Positions 16,697 through 62,534 of a stretch of 64,000 bases of DNA are shown here, in pieces (the stretch's first letter is position 1; every line of letters starts with the position of its first letter). Source of the DNA: CAWJLS01 sp963843755 (lineage in GTDB: Bacteria; Acidobacteriota; Thermoanaerobaculia; Multivoradales; DATKCC01); NCBI GenBank assembly GCA_963843755.1, contig CAWJLS010000008.1:372001-436000 (forward strand). The letters are read 5' to 3'. Position numbers and translations under genes: made by a program. The notes beneath the pieces were generated by a model. It was not told the DNA's origin and made no database searches. It saw nothing but the letters and a program-made list of their open reading frames with translations.

Positions 16697-18115
16697 TCAG
16701 TTGACGGCCCTCTTCGCCTGCTCGAGCTCGTCGAGCAGCACCCGCAGATCCTCTTCCTCGGTCCGGTAGCTGGTGATGCAGGCCCGGACGACGGCGCGGC
16801 CGCCGGTCAGGACGACCTTGGAGATCCAGACCCGCTGGCGGCGCTGGACCTCGGCCACCAGGGCGCCGACCTTGGACTTGCGGCCCTGCTCGAGATCGGG
16901 GTGGGTGCAGCAGACCAGGGGGAGGGGTGTCTCGTTGACCACCTGCCAGCCGGCGTCGGTGAGCAGCGCGCGCAGGCGGTCGCCCATGGCCGCCTGGTGC
17001 TCGATCAGCTCCCGGTAGCCGTCCAGCCCCAGCTCGGCCAGGCTGAGGAAGAGCTTGATGCCGATCGCCCGGCGTGACCACTGGACGGTGGAGGCGTAGG
17101 GGTCGAGGGCGCCGCGGGAGCCGGCGGGCATGTAGGTGGTGGCGGTGCCGAAGGCGCGGGACGGGGTCTCCGGGTGGCGGCAGAAGAACATGCCGGCGCC
17201 CATGGGGACGGAGAGCCACTTGTGGGCGTCCCAGGTGACGGAGTCGGCCCGCTCGATGCCGGCCAGGACGGGCTTGAGCCGTGGGGAGAGGGCCGCCGCG
17301 CCACCCCAGGCGGCGTCGACGTGGAGCCAGGCGCCGTGGGCGGCCGCGACCTCGGCGATCCGGTCGATCGGGTCGACCACGCCGGCGCTGGTGGTGCCGG
17401 CGGTGGCGACGACGAAGAACGGCCGGACGCCGGCGCGGGCGTCGTCCCGGAGCGCCCGGTCGAGGGCGCGGGGATCGAGCCGCAGATCCTTGCCCACCCG
17501 CACTTCCCGCAGCGCTCCGCTGCCGAGGCCGGCCATCCGGGCGATCTTGGCGAACGAATGGTGGGCCTCGCGGGAGACGTAGAGGGTCGGCCGGCCGTCG
17601 ACGGCGGCGAGCCCGTCCTCGGCCGCCTCCGGGAACAGCTCGGCGAGCGCCGCCAGCACGGCGGTCAGGTTGGCCTCGGCGCCGCCGGAAGTGAAGTGGG
17701 CGGCGCAGCGCTCCGGGTCGAACCCGAGCACCCCGGCCAACGTCGCCAGGACCCGCCGCTCGATCTCGTTCACCGCCGGTGCGTGGGACCAGGCGGCGAG
17801 CTGAGGGTTGAATAGCGCCACCAGCGTGTCGGCGAGCACGCCCGCGTCGCGGACGCTCGGGTTGAACAGGCCGAAGTAGCGCGGATGGGTGACGTGGATC
17901 GACCGCTCGCGCAGCAGCCCGATCAGCTCGTCGACCGCCCGTGGCAGGGGGAGCGGCCGGCGAAAGTCGTAGCCGGCGAGCTCCGCCCGCATGGTGGCGG
18001 CCGCGATCGGCCCGCCGACCGGCAGGTCGCGGATCTCCGCGGGGAAACGCTCGATCTCCTGGAGCACCCGGCTCCAGGCGGCGGTGCGGTCCTCGGTGCT
18101 CGGTTCCCGGCTCAT
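16697..18115 (-). CDS. Group II pyridoxal-phosphate-dependent decarboxylase family protein
   Basis: A 472-aa cytoplasmic enzyme of the aromatic/acidic amino acid decarboxylase family (glutamate, tyrosine, DOPA, diaminobutyrate decarboxylases). The PLP-binding Lys299 lies in TWDAHKWLSVPMG, the cofactor-holding Asp in WLHVDAAWGG, and the conserved FTSGGAEAN and TAGTTSAGVVDPI motifs are present. It starts at the ATG at 18115; a TTG 57 bases upstream would add a polar extension with no family match. Substrate choice cannot be read from these motifs. It is transcribed away from padR, so the two share a promoter region, and converges on the membrane protein gene. It may supply a diamine or other amine, but no link to the NRPS genes is shown. 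Confidence 0.85.
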   Translation of the reverse strand: MSREPSTEDRTAAWSRVLQEIERFPAEIRDLPVGGPIAAATMRAELAGYDFRRPLPLPRAVDELIGLLRERSIHVTHPRYFGLFNPSVRDAGVLADTLVALFNPQLAAWSHAPAVNEIERRVLATLAGVLGFDPERCAAHFTSGGAEANLTAVLAALAELFPEAAEDGLAAVDGRPTLYVSREAHHSFAKIARMAGLGSGALREVRVGKDLRLDPRALDRALRDDARAGVRPFFVVATAGTTSAGVVDPIDRIAEVAAAHGAWLHVDAAWGGAAALSPRLKPVLAGIERADSVTWDAHKWLSVPMGAGMFFCRHPETPSRAFGTATTYMPAGSRGALDPYASTVQWSRRAIGIKLFLSLAELGLDGYRELIEHQAAMGDRLRALLTDAGWQVVNETPLPLVCCTHPDLEQGRKSKVGALVAEVQRRQRVWISKVVLTGGRAVVRACITSYRTEEEDLRVLLDELEQAKRAVN

Positions 18116-18185
18116 GGTGGCGAGATCAGATCGTATCCCGTCGCCGGAGTCCACCGGGGAACTGGCATCCAATTCTCTCTTCCCC

Positions 18186-18235
18186 TTGACAGTCTATGGG
18201 AAGCTCGCCTACCCTTTCCCTAGACGTTCTAAGGG
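18186..18235 (+). promoter_or_regulatory. padR promoter with operator-like dyad
   Basis: TTGACA (18186-18191) is a perfect -35 element. TACCCT (18210-18215), 18 bases later, is a weak -10 candidate. Directly after lies the dyad CCC-TAGA-CGT-TCTA-A-GGG (18218-18235), which ends in the ribosome binding site AAGGGAG. PadR-type repressors usually control their own operon through such dyads, so this is the best candidate for the operator. The element also lies in the divergent region of the decarboxylase gene. Confidence 0.5.
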
Positions 18236-18242
18236 AGATGCG

Positions 18243-18571
18243 ATGAACGAGACCAAGACCGACCTCCTCCAGGGCACGCTGGACCTGCTGATCCTGACCA
18301 CTCTCGCGCTCGAGGCGCGCCACGGGTGGGGCATCGCGGAGCGCATCCGCCAGGTGTCCGGCGGCGATCTGGAGGCCAAGGAGGGGTCGCTCTACCCGGC
18401 GCTCCACCGCCTGGAGCGGAAGCGCTGGATCACCTCCGCGTGGGGGGTGTCGGAGAACAACCGGCGGGCCAAGTACTACCGGCTGACCGCCAAGGGCCGG
18501 AAGCGCCTGGAGCTCGAGCAGAGCGAGTGGCGCCGGGTGTCGGCGGCGATCGACCGCGTGCTGGAGGCGGT

Positions 18572-18575
<4 letters not shown>
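18243..18575 (+). CDS. PadR family transcriptional regulator
   Basis: A 110-aa winged-helix DNA-binding protein. The N-terminus TDLLQGTLDLLILTTLAL, the RHGWGIAERI helix, the EGSLYPALHRLERKRWITS recognition helix and wing, and KYYRLTAKGRKRLE are the standard PadR (s-PadR) pattern, with the short C-terminal helix for dimerisation. The start is the ATG at 18243, seven bases after AAGGGAG. The stop overlaps the next start as ATGA, so it is translated with the ADOP permease. PadR-ADOP pairs are frequent in Acidobacteria, and the regulator is expected to control this permease, probably through the dyad just upstream. Confidence 0.9.
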
Positions 18576-21286
<2,711 letters not shown>

Positions 21287-21302
21287 TTGTGCAGTGCCAT
21301 CT

Positions 21303-21320
21303 CAGGCCGACGAGGGCCTG
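21303..21320. terminator. Weak hairpin between convergent genes
   Basis: CAGGCC (21303-21308) and GGCCTG (21315-21320) can form a 6-bp stem in the 55-base gap between the convergent ADOP and ABC-2 permease genes. No T tract follows on either strand, so use as an intrinsic terminator is doubtful. Confidence 0.22.
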
Positions 21321-21341
21321 GGGCGGGGGCGTCCCCTTCCC

Positions 21342-22735
21342 CTACCCGAGCTGCTTGTGGAACAGCTTGGCCGCGGCGGCGAAGCCGACGGCCGTGAACA
21401 GCGCCATCGCTGCCAGCTCCCCCGGCTGGTCGACCAGGGTCGAGCCGCGTAGCAGGATGCCCCGGCAGAGGCGGATGAAGTGGGTCAGCGGCAGCAGCTC
21501 GCCCAGCCACCGCGCCGGCGCCGGCATCGCCTCGAACGGGAACATGAAGCCGGAGAGCAGCACCGACGGCAGGAAGAAGAAGAACGACACCTGGGTGGCC
21601 TGGAACTGGGACGAGGTGGTGGCGGAGATCACCAGCCCGAGGGTCAGGTTGGCGGCGATGAACACCAGCGACGCCACCGCCAGGTCCCACAGGTGGCCCT
21701 GGATCGGCACCCGGAAGAGCACCAGGCCGGTGACCACGACGATCACCACCTGCAGGAAGCCGATGGCGATGTAGGGCAGGATCTTGCCGGTCATCAGCTC
21801 CATCCGGCCGACCGGCGTGGCGATCAGGAACTCGAACGTCCCGCGCTCGCGCTCCCGCACCAGCGACAGCGCCGTCATCATGATCATGGTCGTGGTGAGG
21901 ATCACCCCCAACAGCGCCGGCACGACGAAGAGCGCCGTGCGGATCTCCGGGTTGTAGAGGTCGAGCACGGTGATGTCGAGGAAGTGGGGGTGGACGAGAC
22001 GGGGCTGGACGCCGAGGCGGTTGCGCCGGTGGGGCGGCTGCGCGGCCGCCTCTCCGGTCGAGCCGCCGGCCGAGCCCAGGCGCTGGTTGTGGCGGTCGGC
22101 GAGCCCCTCCGCCGAGGCGCGGACCGCCCGGGCGAGGGTCGGGTCGGAGGCGTCCACCAGCACCGAGATCTCGGCCCCGCGGCCGCGGTGGTAGGCGCGG
22201 GCGAAGCCGGCCGGGATCACCACCGCCGCCCGCACCTCGCCCTTGCGCAGCAGCGCTTCGGCGGCCTCGGCGTCGGCCGCGCGGCGGACGAAATCGAACG
22301 TCTGGGTCGCCTCGAGCTGGCCGACCAGCAGCCGGCTGACGCTGCTCTCGGAGTGGTCGACCAGGGCCGTCGCCACATGGCGCACGTCCTGCTCGATGGC
22401 GTAGCCGAAGAGCAGGAGCTGGACCGCCGGGACGCCGACGATGAAGCCCATGGTCAGCCGGTCGCGGCGGAGCTGGCGGACCTCCTTCAAGGCGACCGAA
22501 CGCACCCGGCGGAGGCTGGCAAGCAGCCGCGGGCCGCCGAGCCGGGTGACGAGGCGCCGGAGCGGCGGGCGGACGATCGAGCCGAGGCCGGCCCCTAGCC
22601 GGGAGCCCATCCTGCCGAAGACGCCCGTTTCGTCCGGCCGCGGAGCCTCGACGGTCTCCCCCACGGAACCCCCAGCGGTCTGGTCACCCCGGTCCGTCGC
22701 TCCCTCCTCGGGCAGCGTCGTGGCGTCCGCGTCGC

Positions 22736-22739
<4 letters not shown>
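21342..22739 (-). CDS. ABC-2 type transporter permease
   Basis: A 465-aa integral membrane protein of the ABC2_membrane_3 / YhhJ-like type. After a polar N-terminal region (about 1-70) comes VALKEVRQLRRDRLTMGFIV and a first helix, a large extracytoplasmic domain (about 110-245, including VVIPAGFARAYHRG), and five C-terminal helices with SLVRERERGTFEFLIATPV, the ABC-2 signature region. The start overlaps the stop of the ATPase gene by four bases (ATGA), so the two should be made together. It is the last gene of the minus-strand set that begins with the NRPS genes and probably forms the export channel for their product, together with the ATPase and the lipoprotein adaptor. Confidence 0.88.
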
Positions 22740-23799
<1,060 letters not shown>

Positions 23800-23803
<4 letters not shown>

Positions 23804-24639
23804 CCTTCGTCCAGTCCGAGGTAGACGCGCACCCGGGCCGGCAGGCCGGGGCGCAGGTCGTCCGGGGCGTCATCGATCACCACCCGGGTCTCGTAGACCA
23901 GGTGGGCGCTCTCGCGCTCGGTGAGGGCGTAGTGGGGCGTGAACTCCGGCTCCCGGGCGATGTCGCTCACATGACCGGCGAGCTTCCGGTCGAGCCCCCC
24001 GATCTCGATCTCGGCCTTGCTGCCCGGGTGGGTCGAGGCCACCGCCCGGGCGGGCAACCAGACCCGCACCCAGGGCTCCTCGTTCGCCAGCACCACGGCC
24101 GCCACACCGCCGGCAGGCACCCGTTCGCCGACCTCGAACGCCACCTGGTCGACGACGCCCGGCAGGTGGGCGCGGAGCGTCAGCTCGTCGAGTCGCTTCT
24201 GGGCCTGGGCGATGCGCGCCTCCTTCTCCGCCACCAGCGCCACCGCCTCGTCCCGTCGCCGCTCCGCCGTGTCCAGATCCTGGGCGGTGCTGATCCGCGC
24301 CTTGCGCAGGTTGACCGCCCGCTCGTATAGCCCCTGGGCCTCCTTGAGCCCCGCGTCGGCGGCCTGCTTGGCGGCCTCCCCGGCGCGCAGCTCGGCCGTC
24401 GCCACCGCCGTGTCGAGCTGCACGACCACGTCACCCGATGCCACGGAGTCGCCGACCTCGACCGGGATGGCGACGATCTCGGCCGACACCGGCGCCGCCA
24501 GCTCGAGCGTCTTGCGCTCCACGGTGCCGGCCAGGTCGACCGACTGCCGGCCGCAGCCCGCCAACAGAGACAGGACCGGCAGGGCGGCCAGGGCGAGCAC
24601 GGCGGGCGGCCGACGGGTGCGGAAGCCGGGGTCCTTCAT
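23800..24639 (-). CDS. HlyD/YbhG-type membrane fusion lipoprotein
   Basis: A 279-aa protein with a lipoprotein signal: a hydrophobic stretch about 13-27 and lipobox LLAG-Cys29. It then shows the two biotinyl-lipoyl-like halves (AAPVSAEIVAIPVEVGDSVA, and later LPGVVDQVAFEVGERVPAGG) around a coiled-coil hairpin rich in Ala, Glu and Lys (about 85-165). This is the periplasmic adaptor that links an inner-membrane ABC exporter to the outer membrane. The ATG at 24639 is chosen because GAGGAGGAGA precedes it and the signal peptide begins there; an upstream in-frame start would add an Arg-rich non-signal extension. The gap from the frame-corrected NRPS stop is about 190 bases, so joint transcription with the NRPS genes is likely but not proven. 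Confidence 0.88.
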
Positions 24640-24743
24640 CGCATCTCCTCCTCGCCGCGCGGCCCGGCGCGCCCGGCGCGCGCCCGGTCCGGCCGTCTCC
24701 GGCCCGATTCGGCGCGCGGCGGACTCGCGTGGGGCGGGGCGTC

Positions 24744-42065
<17,322 letters not shown>

Positions 42066-42072
42066 CGTCACC

Positions 42073-57459
<15,387 letters not shown>

Positions 57460-57473
57460 GCCGATCGACTCCT

Positions 57474-59906
57474 CTACTCCTGGCGCAGGGACGACAGCGG
57501 GTCCACGCGGAGCGCCTTGCGGGTCGGTTGATAGGCGGCGAGGAGCGCCAGCCCGAGCAGCAACAGGGCGACCGCCGCGAAGGTCACCGGGTCGTGGGTG
57601 CTGACTCCGAACAGCAGGTCGGTGGCGAACCGCGAGGTGAACAGGGCGCCGACGGCCCCGAGCACGATGCCCACGGCGGCCACCCCGACGCTCTCGCCGA
57701 CGACCATCTTGACGATGCTCCAGCGCTCGGCACCGAGTGCCATCCGGATGCCGATCTCGGTCGAGCGCTGGGTGACCGAGTAGGCGACCACGCCGTAGAC
57801 CCCCACCGTCACCAGCAGCAGGGCGACCAGGCCGAAGGCGCCCATGAGCCAGGCGAACGAGCGGCGGCCGGCGATCGATTCGGCGACCACCGCCGTCATC
57901 GGGCGGACCGCCTCGATCGGCTGGTCGGGGTCGATCGACCAGACCGTGTTGCGCACGTCGCCGATGAGCGCCGAGGGGTCGCCGGCGGCCTTGACCGCGA
58001 CGGCGAAGAACGGGAACGCGGCTTGGGGGTAGGGGGTGTAGACGTGCTCCCGGGCGGTCGCCTCGAGGCCGAGGGCCTTGACGCTACCGACCACGCCGAC
58101 CACCGAGCGCCACTGGGCGACGTTGCCGGGGCGTCCGGAGAGCAGGAGCCGCTTGCCGATCGGGTTCTGCCCCGGCCAGTAGCGCTCGGCCAGGTTCTGG
58201 TCGACCACCGCCACCGGCGCTCCCTGTTCGTCGTCGGTCTGGCGGAAGGTCCTGCCGGCGATCAGCGGGATACCCATGGCCTCGAAGTAGCCCGGGCTCG
58301 CCGGACGCCAGTCGACCGACGGCCGGGGCTCTCCCGGGTCGAGGACATAGCCCTCGAAGTCGGTCTCGACGGCGAAGCGGCGGGTGCCCATGGGCAGCTC
58401 GTTGACCGTCCCCACCGCCTGGACGCCCGGTACCGAGCCGAGGCGGTCGAGCAGCTCCCGGTAGAAGCCGGCGTACTGGTGGCGCTCCGGGTATTTCTGG
58501 GGTGAGAGGTAGACCTGGAAGGTGAGCACGGGGTCCGGGTCGAACCCGGGCGGCACCTGCTTGAGCTCCAGGTAGCTGCGGATCATCAGCCCGGCGCCGA
58601 TCAGCGCCAGCGTCGCGACCGCCACCTCGGCGAGCACCAGGGCGCTGCGCAGCCTGCGGCCGCCGGCGGTGGACGAGGCGCGGCGGTCGTCCCCCTCCTT
58701 GAAGGTCGACGCCAGGTCGGGGCGCGACGCCCGTAGCGCCGGCAGCAGGCCGGCGGCCAGGCCGACCGCCACCGCCACGGCGGCGGTGAAGGCCAGCACC
58801 CGCCAGTCGAGCCCGACGGTCTCGATCCGCGGGATCGCCCCCGGGTTGATGCGCACGAAGGCGCGCACCCCCCACCAGGCGAGCAGCAGGCCGGCGGCGC
58901 CACCGATCGACGACAGCAGCAGGCTCTCGCCCAGCAGGCCGCGGATCAGGGTGCTGCGGTTCGCGCCGAGGGCCGAGCGCAGGGCGAGCTCCCGGCTGCG
59001 CACGGTGGCCTGGGCGAGCATCAGGTTGACCACGTTGACGCAGGAGATGAGCAGCACCAGGCCGGCCAGGCCGAAGACCGCCAGCAGCTTGCTGCCGACG
59101 TCGCCGACGATCTCGTCGGCGATCGGGACCACCTTCAGGCGGAACCCGGCTTTGGGCGGGTAGACGTCGGGGTAGGTGCGTTCGAACCGGCTGACCAGGG
59201 TGTCCAGCTCCGCCTGGGCGGCCTGCCGGTCGCTGCCCGGCGCCAGGCGGCCGACCACCGCCAGGCCGCGGTACGACCGGTCCGGCAGCTTGGCCGGGTC
59301 GAGATCGAGCGGAATCCAGATCTCGTAGTGGGGGCCGAGGCCGAGGCGAAACTCGCGGGGCATGACGCCGATGACCGTGTACGGCTCGCCGTCGAGGCGG
59401 ATCTGGCGCCCGACGACGCTCTTGTCGGCGGAGAAGCGGCGGCGCCAGAAGCCGTCGCTGAGGACGACCACGCGCCCGTCGCCGTCCTGGTCCTCGCCCT
59501 TGGCGAAGCCGCGGCCGAGCGCCGGTTCGACGCCGAGGACCGAGAACAGGCCGACCGAGGCCCGCGCGGCGAGCAGGCGCTCCGGCTGGTCGTTGCCGGT
59601 GTAGTTGAGGTAGCCGGAGCGGAAGGCGGCGAGCCGCTCGAACGACCGGGTCATGTCCTCGATGTCGAGGAACTCTTGTCCCGAGGAGGGTTGGCGCTCG
59701 AGGTCGGTCGAGCGGACCTCCCCCCAGATCAGCACGACCCGGTCCGGGTTGCGGAACGGGAGGTCGCGGAGTAGCACCCCGTCGACGAGGCTGAAGACGG
59801 CCGTGTTGGCACCGATGCCCAGGGCCAGGCAGACGACGACCGCGGCGGTCACGCCGGGGCGCTTGCCGAGCCGTCGGAAGGACGTTCGTAGATCGCGAAG
59901 GTTCAT
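57474..59906 (-). CDS. ABC transporter permease, ADOP/MacB type, first gene of the NRPS operon
   Basis: An 810-aa inner-membrane protein. The start at 59906 gives the standard N-terminus NLRDLRTSFRRLGKRPGV and first helix VVVCLALGIGANTAVFSL; the longer open frame upstream is Arg-rich and has no family match. Two periplasmic-plus-helix MacB/FtsX units follow, with RELALRSALGANRSTLIRGL in the first and IGIRMALGAERWSIVKMVV in the second, ending in RKALRVDPLSSLRQE. Its TAG stop is part of the ribosome binding site of the NRPS gene 14 bases on, so the two are surely cotranscribed. This ties the permease to the peptide pathway, perhaps in export or self-protection, although it lacks its own ATPase. 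It diverges from the CRTAC1-like gene across a 319-base region. Confidence 0.88.
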   Translation of the reverse strand: MNLRDLRTSFRRLGKRPGVTAAVVVCLALGIGANTAVFSLVDGVLLRDLPFRNPDRVVLIWGEVRSTDLERQPSSGQEFLDIEDMTRSFERLAAFRSGYLNYTGNDQPERLLAARASVGLFSVLGVEPALGRGFAKGEDQDGDGRVVVLSDGFWRRRFSADKSVVGRQIRLDGEPYTVIGVMPREFRLGLGPHYEIWIPLDLDPAKLPDRSYRGLAVVGRLAPGSDRQAAQAELDTLVSRFERTYPDVYPPKAGFRLKVVPIADEIVGDVGSKLLAVFGLAGLVLLISCVNVVNLMLAQATVRSRELALRSALGANRSTLIRGLLGESLLLSSIGGAAGLLLAWWGVRAFVRINPGAIPRIETVGLDWRVLAFTAAVAVAVGLAAGLLPALRASRPDLASTFKEGDDRRASSTAGGRRLRSALVLAEVAVATLALIGAGLMIRSYLELKQVPPGFDPDPVLTFQVYLSPQKYPERHQYAGFYRELLDRLGSVPGVQAVGTVNELPMGTRRFAVETDFEGYVLDPGEPRPSVDWRPASPGYFEAMGIPLIAGRTFRQTDDEQGAPVAVVDQNLAERYWPGQNPIGKRLLLSGRPGNVAQWRSVVGVVGSVKALGLEATAREHVYTPYPQAAFPFFAVAVKAAGDPSALIGDVRNTVWSIDPDQPIEAVRPMTAVVAESIAGRRSFAWLMGAFGLVALLLVTVGVYGVVAYSVTQRSTEIGIRMALGAERWSIVKMVVGESVGVAAVGIVLGAVGALFTSRFATDLLFGVSTHDPVTFAAVALLLLGLALLAAYQPTRKALRVDPLSSLRQE

Positions 59907-60074
59907 GGCTCCAGTTCCAGCCCTTACTCGCTTCTGGCGGGAACGGGGGGCCCGCAGATCCCGTGGAGCCCCGACAAATTCAGGGGCCCGGCGCAACGAA
60001 GTTCAGGGGGGACGGGGATCCAACCGCCGCGGCAGAGCTATTTCTAGAGTGCGTCCCCCTAGTGAAGCGGGACA

Positions 60075-60187
60075 GATTCAGGTTTCATGGAAATGCTCCG
60101 CGTCCCGGTGCTGCTTCGGCGCTGCACTAGGAGGGGGAAACCACAGAGTCGCCGGGACCGGGGACCTCCCACCCCCGGTTCCGTTTT
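60075..60187 (+). promoter_or_regulatory. Candidate structured leader (attenuator-like) of the first CRTAC1-like gene
   Basis: It lies in the 319-base divergent gap 59907-60225. GTCCCGG (60102-60108) can pair with CCGGGAC (60152-60158), enclosing a small hairpin GTGC...GCAC (60108-60127, TTCG loop) and the stretch CCACAGAGTCG (60141-60151). A second hairpin ACCGGGG (60157-60163) with CCCCGGT (60173-60179), followed soon by TTTT (60184-60187), overlaps the first helix by two bases, so the two could exclude each other. The same parts occur before the next gene (62535-62640). The remaining bases of the gap show no recognisable element apart from the ribosome binding site. Confidence 0.4.
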
Positions 60188-60225
60188 GTACTACTTATTT
60201 AATAAAAAGGTTTGGAGGAAACCCG

Positions 60226-62406
60226 ATGAGACGAGCTGCGTTTGCCCTACGCGCAGGTCTCTGTACCTGCCTCACTGCCCTGGTCGCCTGGAGCCCGGCG
60301 ATGGCCGACGGCGGCGTCACCTTTACCGACATCGCCGAGGGTGGCGGTGCCGGCGTGACGTTCCACCGGACCGCGTCGCCCCGCGACGCGATCCGCACCG
60401 ACATCCTCAACGCGACGCCGATCGAGACCCCCGACTTCCTCGGCAACGCCCGGGCCAACAGCCCGCAGAAGGCCCACGGCGGGCCGGGCGTCGCGATCCT
60501 CGACTACGACAACGACGGGGACGAGGACGTCTACGTCACCAACGGTCCGGGTTCGGCGAACAGCCTGTACTCGAACCAGCTCGTCGAGACCGGCCAGGTG
60601 ACGTTCGTCGACGTGGCCGTCGCGGCGGGCGTCGACGCCACCGACCAGGACAGCTCGGGCGTCTGCTTCGGCGACATCGACAACGACGGCGACCAGGACA
60701 TCTACGTCCTCGGCACCGGCGAGTCGAACCTGCTGTTCGAGAACAACGGCGACGGCACCTTCACCGACATCACCGCCGCCTCCGGCGCCGGTGGCCAGAC
60801 CCGCCATCCGGTCGGCTGCTCGATGGGTGACGTCAACAACGACGGCTTCCTGGACATCGTGGTCGGCAACAGCTACGGCGGTTGCGACAACCCGCAGAAC
60901 CCGGTGACCATGGAGAACACCCCGTGCACCTGGAGCGGCGACCCCGACGCCCCGCCGCAGAGCGGCTGGGAGCATCGCCAGCCGGTGTTCGGCGCGTCCG
61001 ACACCTACAGCTTCATGGAGCAGAACATCCTGCTGGTCAACCAGGGCGGCGACCACTTCGTCGACGACTCCTCGGCCGCCGGCATCGAGAGCGTCTCCGG
61101 CATGTCGGGTCCCGGCCTGAGCGGCGCCGCCTTCACCTGGGCGATCGCCATGTACGACTACGACGGCGACGGCAACATCGACATCCACAGCGCCGACAAC
61201 CTCGGCTCTGCGGCCGATCCGATCGGCCTGCACCGGATGTACCACAACGACGGCCAGGGCAACTTCACCGAGATGACCGGCGCCCTGACCCTCGACCAGG
61301 AGCCGGGCGGCTGGATGGGCGTGGCGCCGGCCGACTTCAACTGCGACGGCCGGATGGACTTCTTCGCCACCAACCTGGGCAGCTACCTGGGCGGTTCCGG
61401 CTTCGAGTCCCGCTGGTTCCTGCAGAACGAGGACGGCACCTACTCGTCGCCGGGCGTCGGTGACCTGATCCGGACCCCGTTCGGCTGGGGCACCTCGGCG
61501 TTCGACTACGACAACGACGGCGACGACGACGTCATCTTCCACGGCTCGGTCGACATCACGAACCTGGTGATGGCCGACAACCCGGGCGCCCTGCTGCGCA
61601 ACGACGGCAACTGCTCCGCCACCTTCAGCTACGACGGAAACGCGATCCAGCGCGACCATCGCCTGCGCACCGTCAACGGCGTGGCGACCGGCGACCTGAA
61701 CAACGACGGGTTCTACGACATGGTGTCGGTGTCGAGCGTCAACATCGAGCCGACCTCGACCTACCTGCCGGCGTACCTGCTGGCCGGCGGCAGCGTCGGT
61801 TCGCCGTTCGACGACGTTTCCAGGTTCCAGAACGTCCTGACGTCGCGGGTCATGCCGGGCTTCCTGGTGCCGGTCGACCCGTTCCCGACCTTCCCGGACG
61901 GCGACCTGTCGATCGAGCTCAACAGCGCCAACAACGGCAACCACTGGGCCAAGGTGCGCCTGCTCGGCAGCGCCGGCGTCCTCGACGGCGGCACGGTCAA
62001 CCGTGACGGCATCGGCGCCACGGTGCGCTTCACGCCGCTCGGCGGAAACACCCAGTCGCTGCCGGTCCTGGGCGGCTCGAGCTACGCTTCCGAGAACAGC
62101 CTCGAGCTCGGCTTCGGCATGGGGAGCGCGAACCTGGCGACGATCGACGTGCTGTGGCCGGGCGGCGACCGCAACCGGCTCTACGGCGCCCGCAACGGCG
62201 ACGAGATCGTCTTCCCGCACATCCCGTGCAGCTACGACGGCGATTGGAACAACTTCGGCCAGTACAACTCCTGCGTCGTCCACGCGCTGCAGGACTACCG
62301 GCACCAACGCCTGATCAGCCGTGCCGACTACTACCGTCTGGCCGCCAGCGCCGCGGGTGCGTACTTCGAGACGCATGCCTGCGCCAACATCTTCGGCAAC
62401 TGCTGA
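60226..62406 (+). CDS. CRTAC1-type secreted protein with FG-GAP repeats and UnbV/ASPIC domain
   Basis: A 726-aa protein that starts at the ATG after TTTGGAGGAAA. Residues 1-27 form a signal peptide (ending AWSPAMA-D). At least seven calcium-binding FG-GAP-like motifs of the DxDxDGxxD type follow: DYDNDGDEDVYV, DIDNDGDQDIYV, DVNNDGFLDIVV, DYDGDGNIDIHS, DFNCDGRMDFFA, DYDNDGDDDVIF and DLNNDGFYDMV, which build a beta-propeller. The C-terminal part (about 575-680, with GNHWAKVRLLG and IDVLWPGGDRN) is the UnbV/ASPIC domain. Several Cys pairs fit an extracytoplasmic place. The family is common in Acidobacteria and is thought to act in adhesion or surface binding; no enzymatic function is established. 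A close paralogue follows in tandem. Confidence 0.92.
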   Translation: MRRAAFALRAGLCTCLTALVAWSPAMADGGVTFTDIAEGGGAGVTFHRTASPRDAIRTDILNATPIETPDFLGNARANSPQKAHGGPGVAILDYDNDGDEDVYVTNGPGSANSLYSNQLVETGQVTFVDVAVAAGVDATDQDSSGVCFGDIDNDGDQDIYVLGTGESNLLFENNGDGTFTDITAASGAGGQTRHPVGCSMGDVNNDGFLDIVVGNSYGGCDNPQNPVTMENTPCTWSGDPDAPPQSGWEHRQPVFGASDTYSFMEQNILLVNQGGDHFVDDSSAAGIESVSGMSGPGLSGAAFTWAIAMYDYDGDGNIDIHSADNLGSAADPIGLHRMYHNDGQGNFTEMTGALTLDQEPGGWMGVAPADFNCDGRMDFFATNLGSYLGGSGFESRWFLQNEDGTYSSPGVGDLIRTPFGWGTSAFDYDNDGDDDVIFHGSVDITNLVMADNPGALLRNDGNCSATFSYDGNAIQRDHRLRTVNGVATGDLNNDGFYDMVSVSSVNIEPTSTYLPAYLLAGGSVGSPFDDVSRFQNVLTSRVMPGFLVPVDPFPTFPDGDLSIELNSANNGNHWAKVRLLGSAGVLDGGTVNRDGIGATVRFTPLGGNTQSLPVLGGSSYASENSLELGFGMGSANLATIDVLWPGGDRNRLYGARNGDEIVFPHIPCSYDGDWNNFGQYNSCVVHALQDYRHQRLISRADYYRLAASAAGAYFETHACANIFGNC

Positions 62407-62465
62407 GACCTCGAGACGCGGGGTCCGGAGCGCTCGCTCCGGCTCCGCGTCCCGATCGATTGCGA

Positions 62466-62492
62466 GGGCGGCCTTCGGGCCGCCCTTTTTTT
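62466..62492 (+). terminator. Intrinsic terminator after the first CRTAC1-like gene
   Basis: GGGCGGCC (62466-62473), TTCG loop, GGCCGCCC (62478-62485) and seven T (62486-62492) form a textbook rho-independent terminator, 59 bases after the stop codon. It separates the two tandem paralogues into different transcripts. Confidence 0.93.
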
Positions 62493-62534
62493 GTTCTCCG
62501 CCTCTCTACGTTGCGAGCTCGCGAGGCGCCGGAG

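Noticed and set aside
18116..18172. TTG start 57 bases upstream for the decarboxylase
   Set aside because: The extension is polar without family match and would overlap the divergent promoter region. The ATG at 18115 is the better start.
60075..60187. Assignment of the CRTAC1 leader to c-di-GMP, cobalamin or glycine riboswitch classes
   Set aside because: None of the conserved cores I know for these classes is present, so I left the element unclassified.
59653..60225. Open frame extending upstream of the first CRTAC1-like gene
   Set aside because: It overlaps the start of the ADOP gene on the other strand and lacks family similarity. The ATG at 60226 begins a clear signal peptide after TTTGGAGGAAA.
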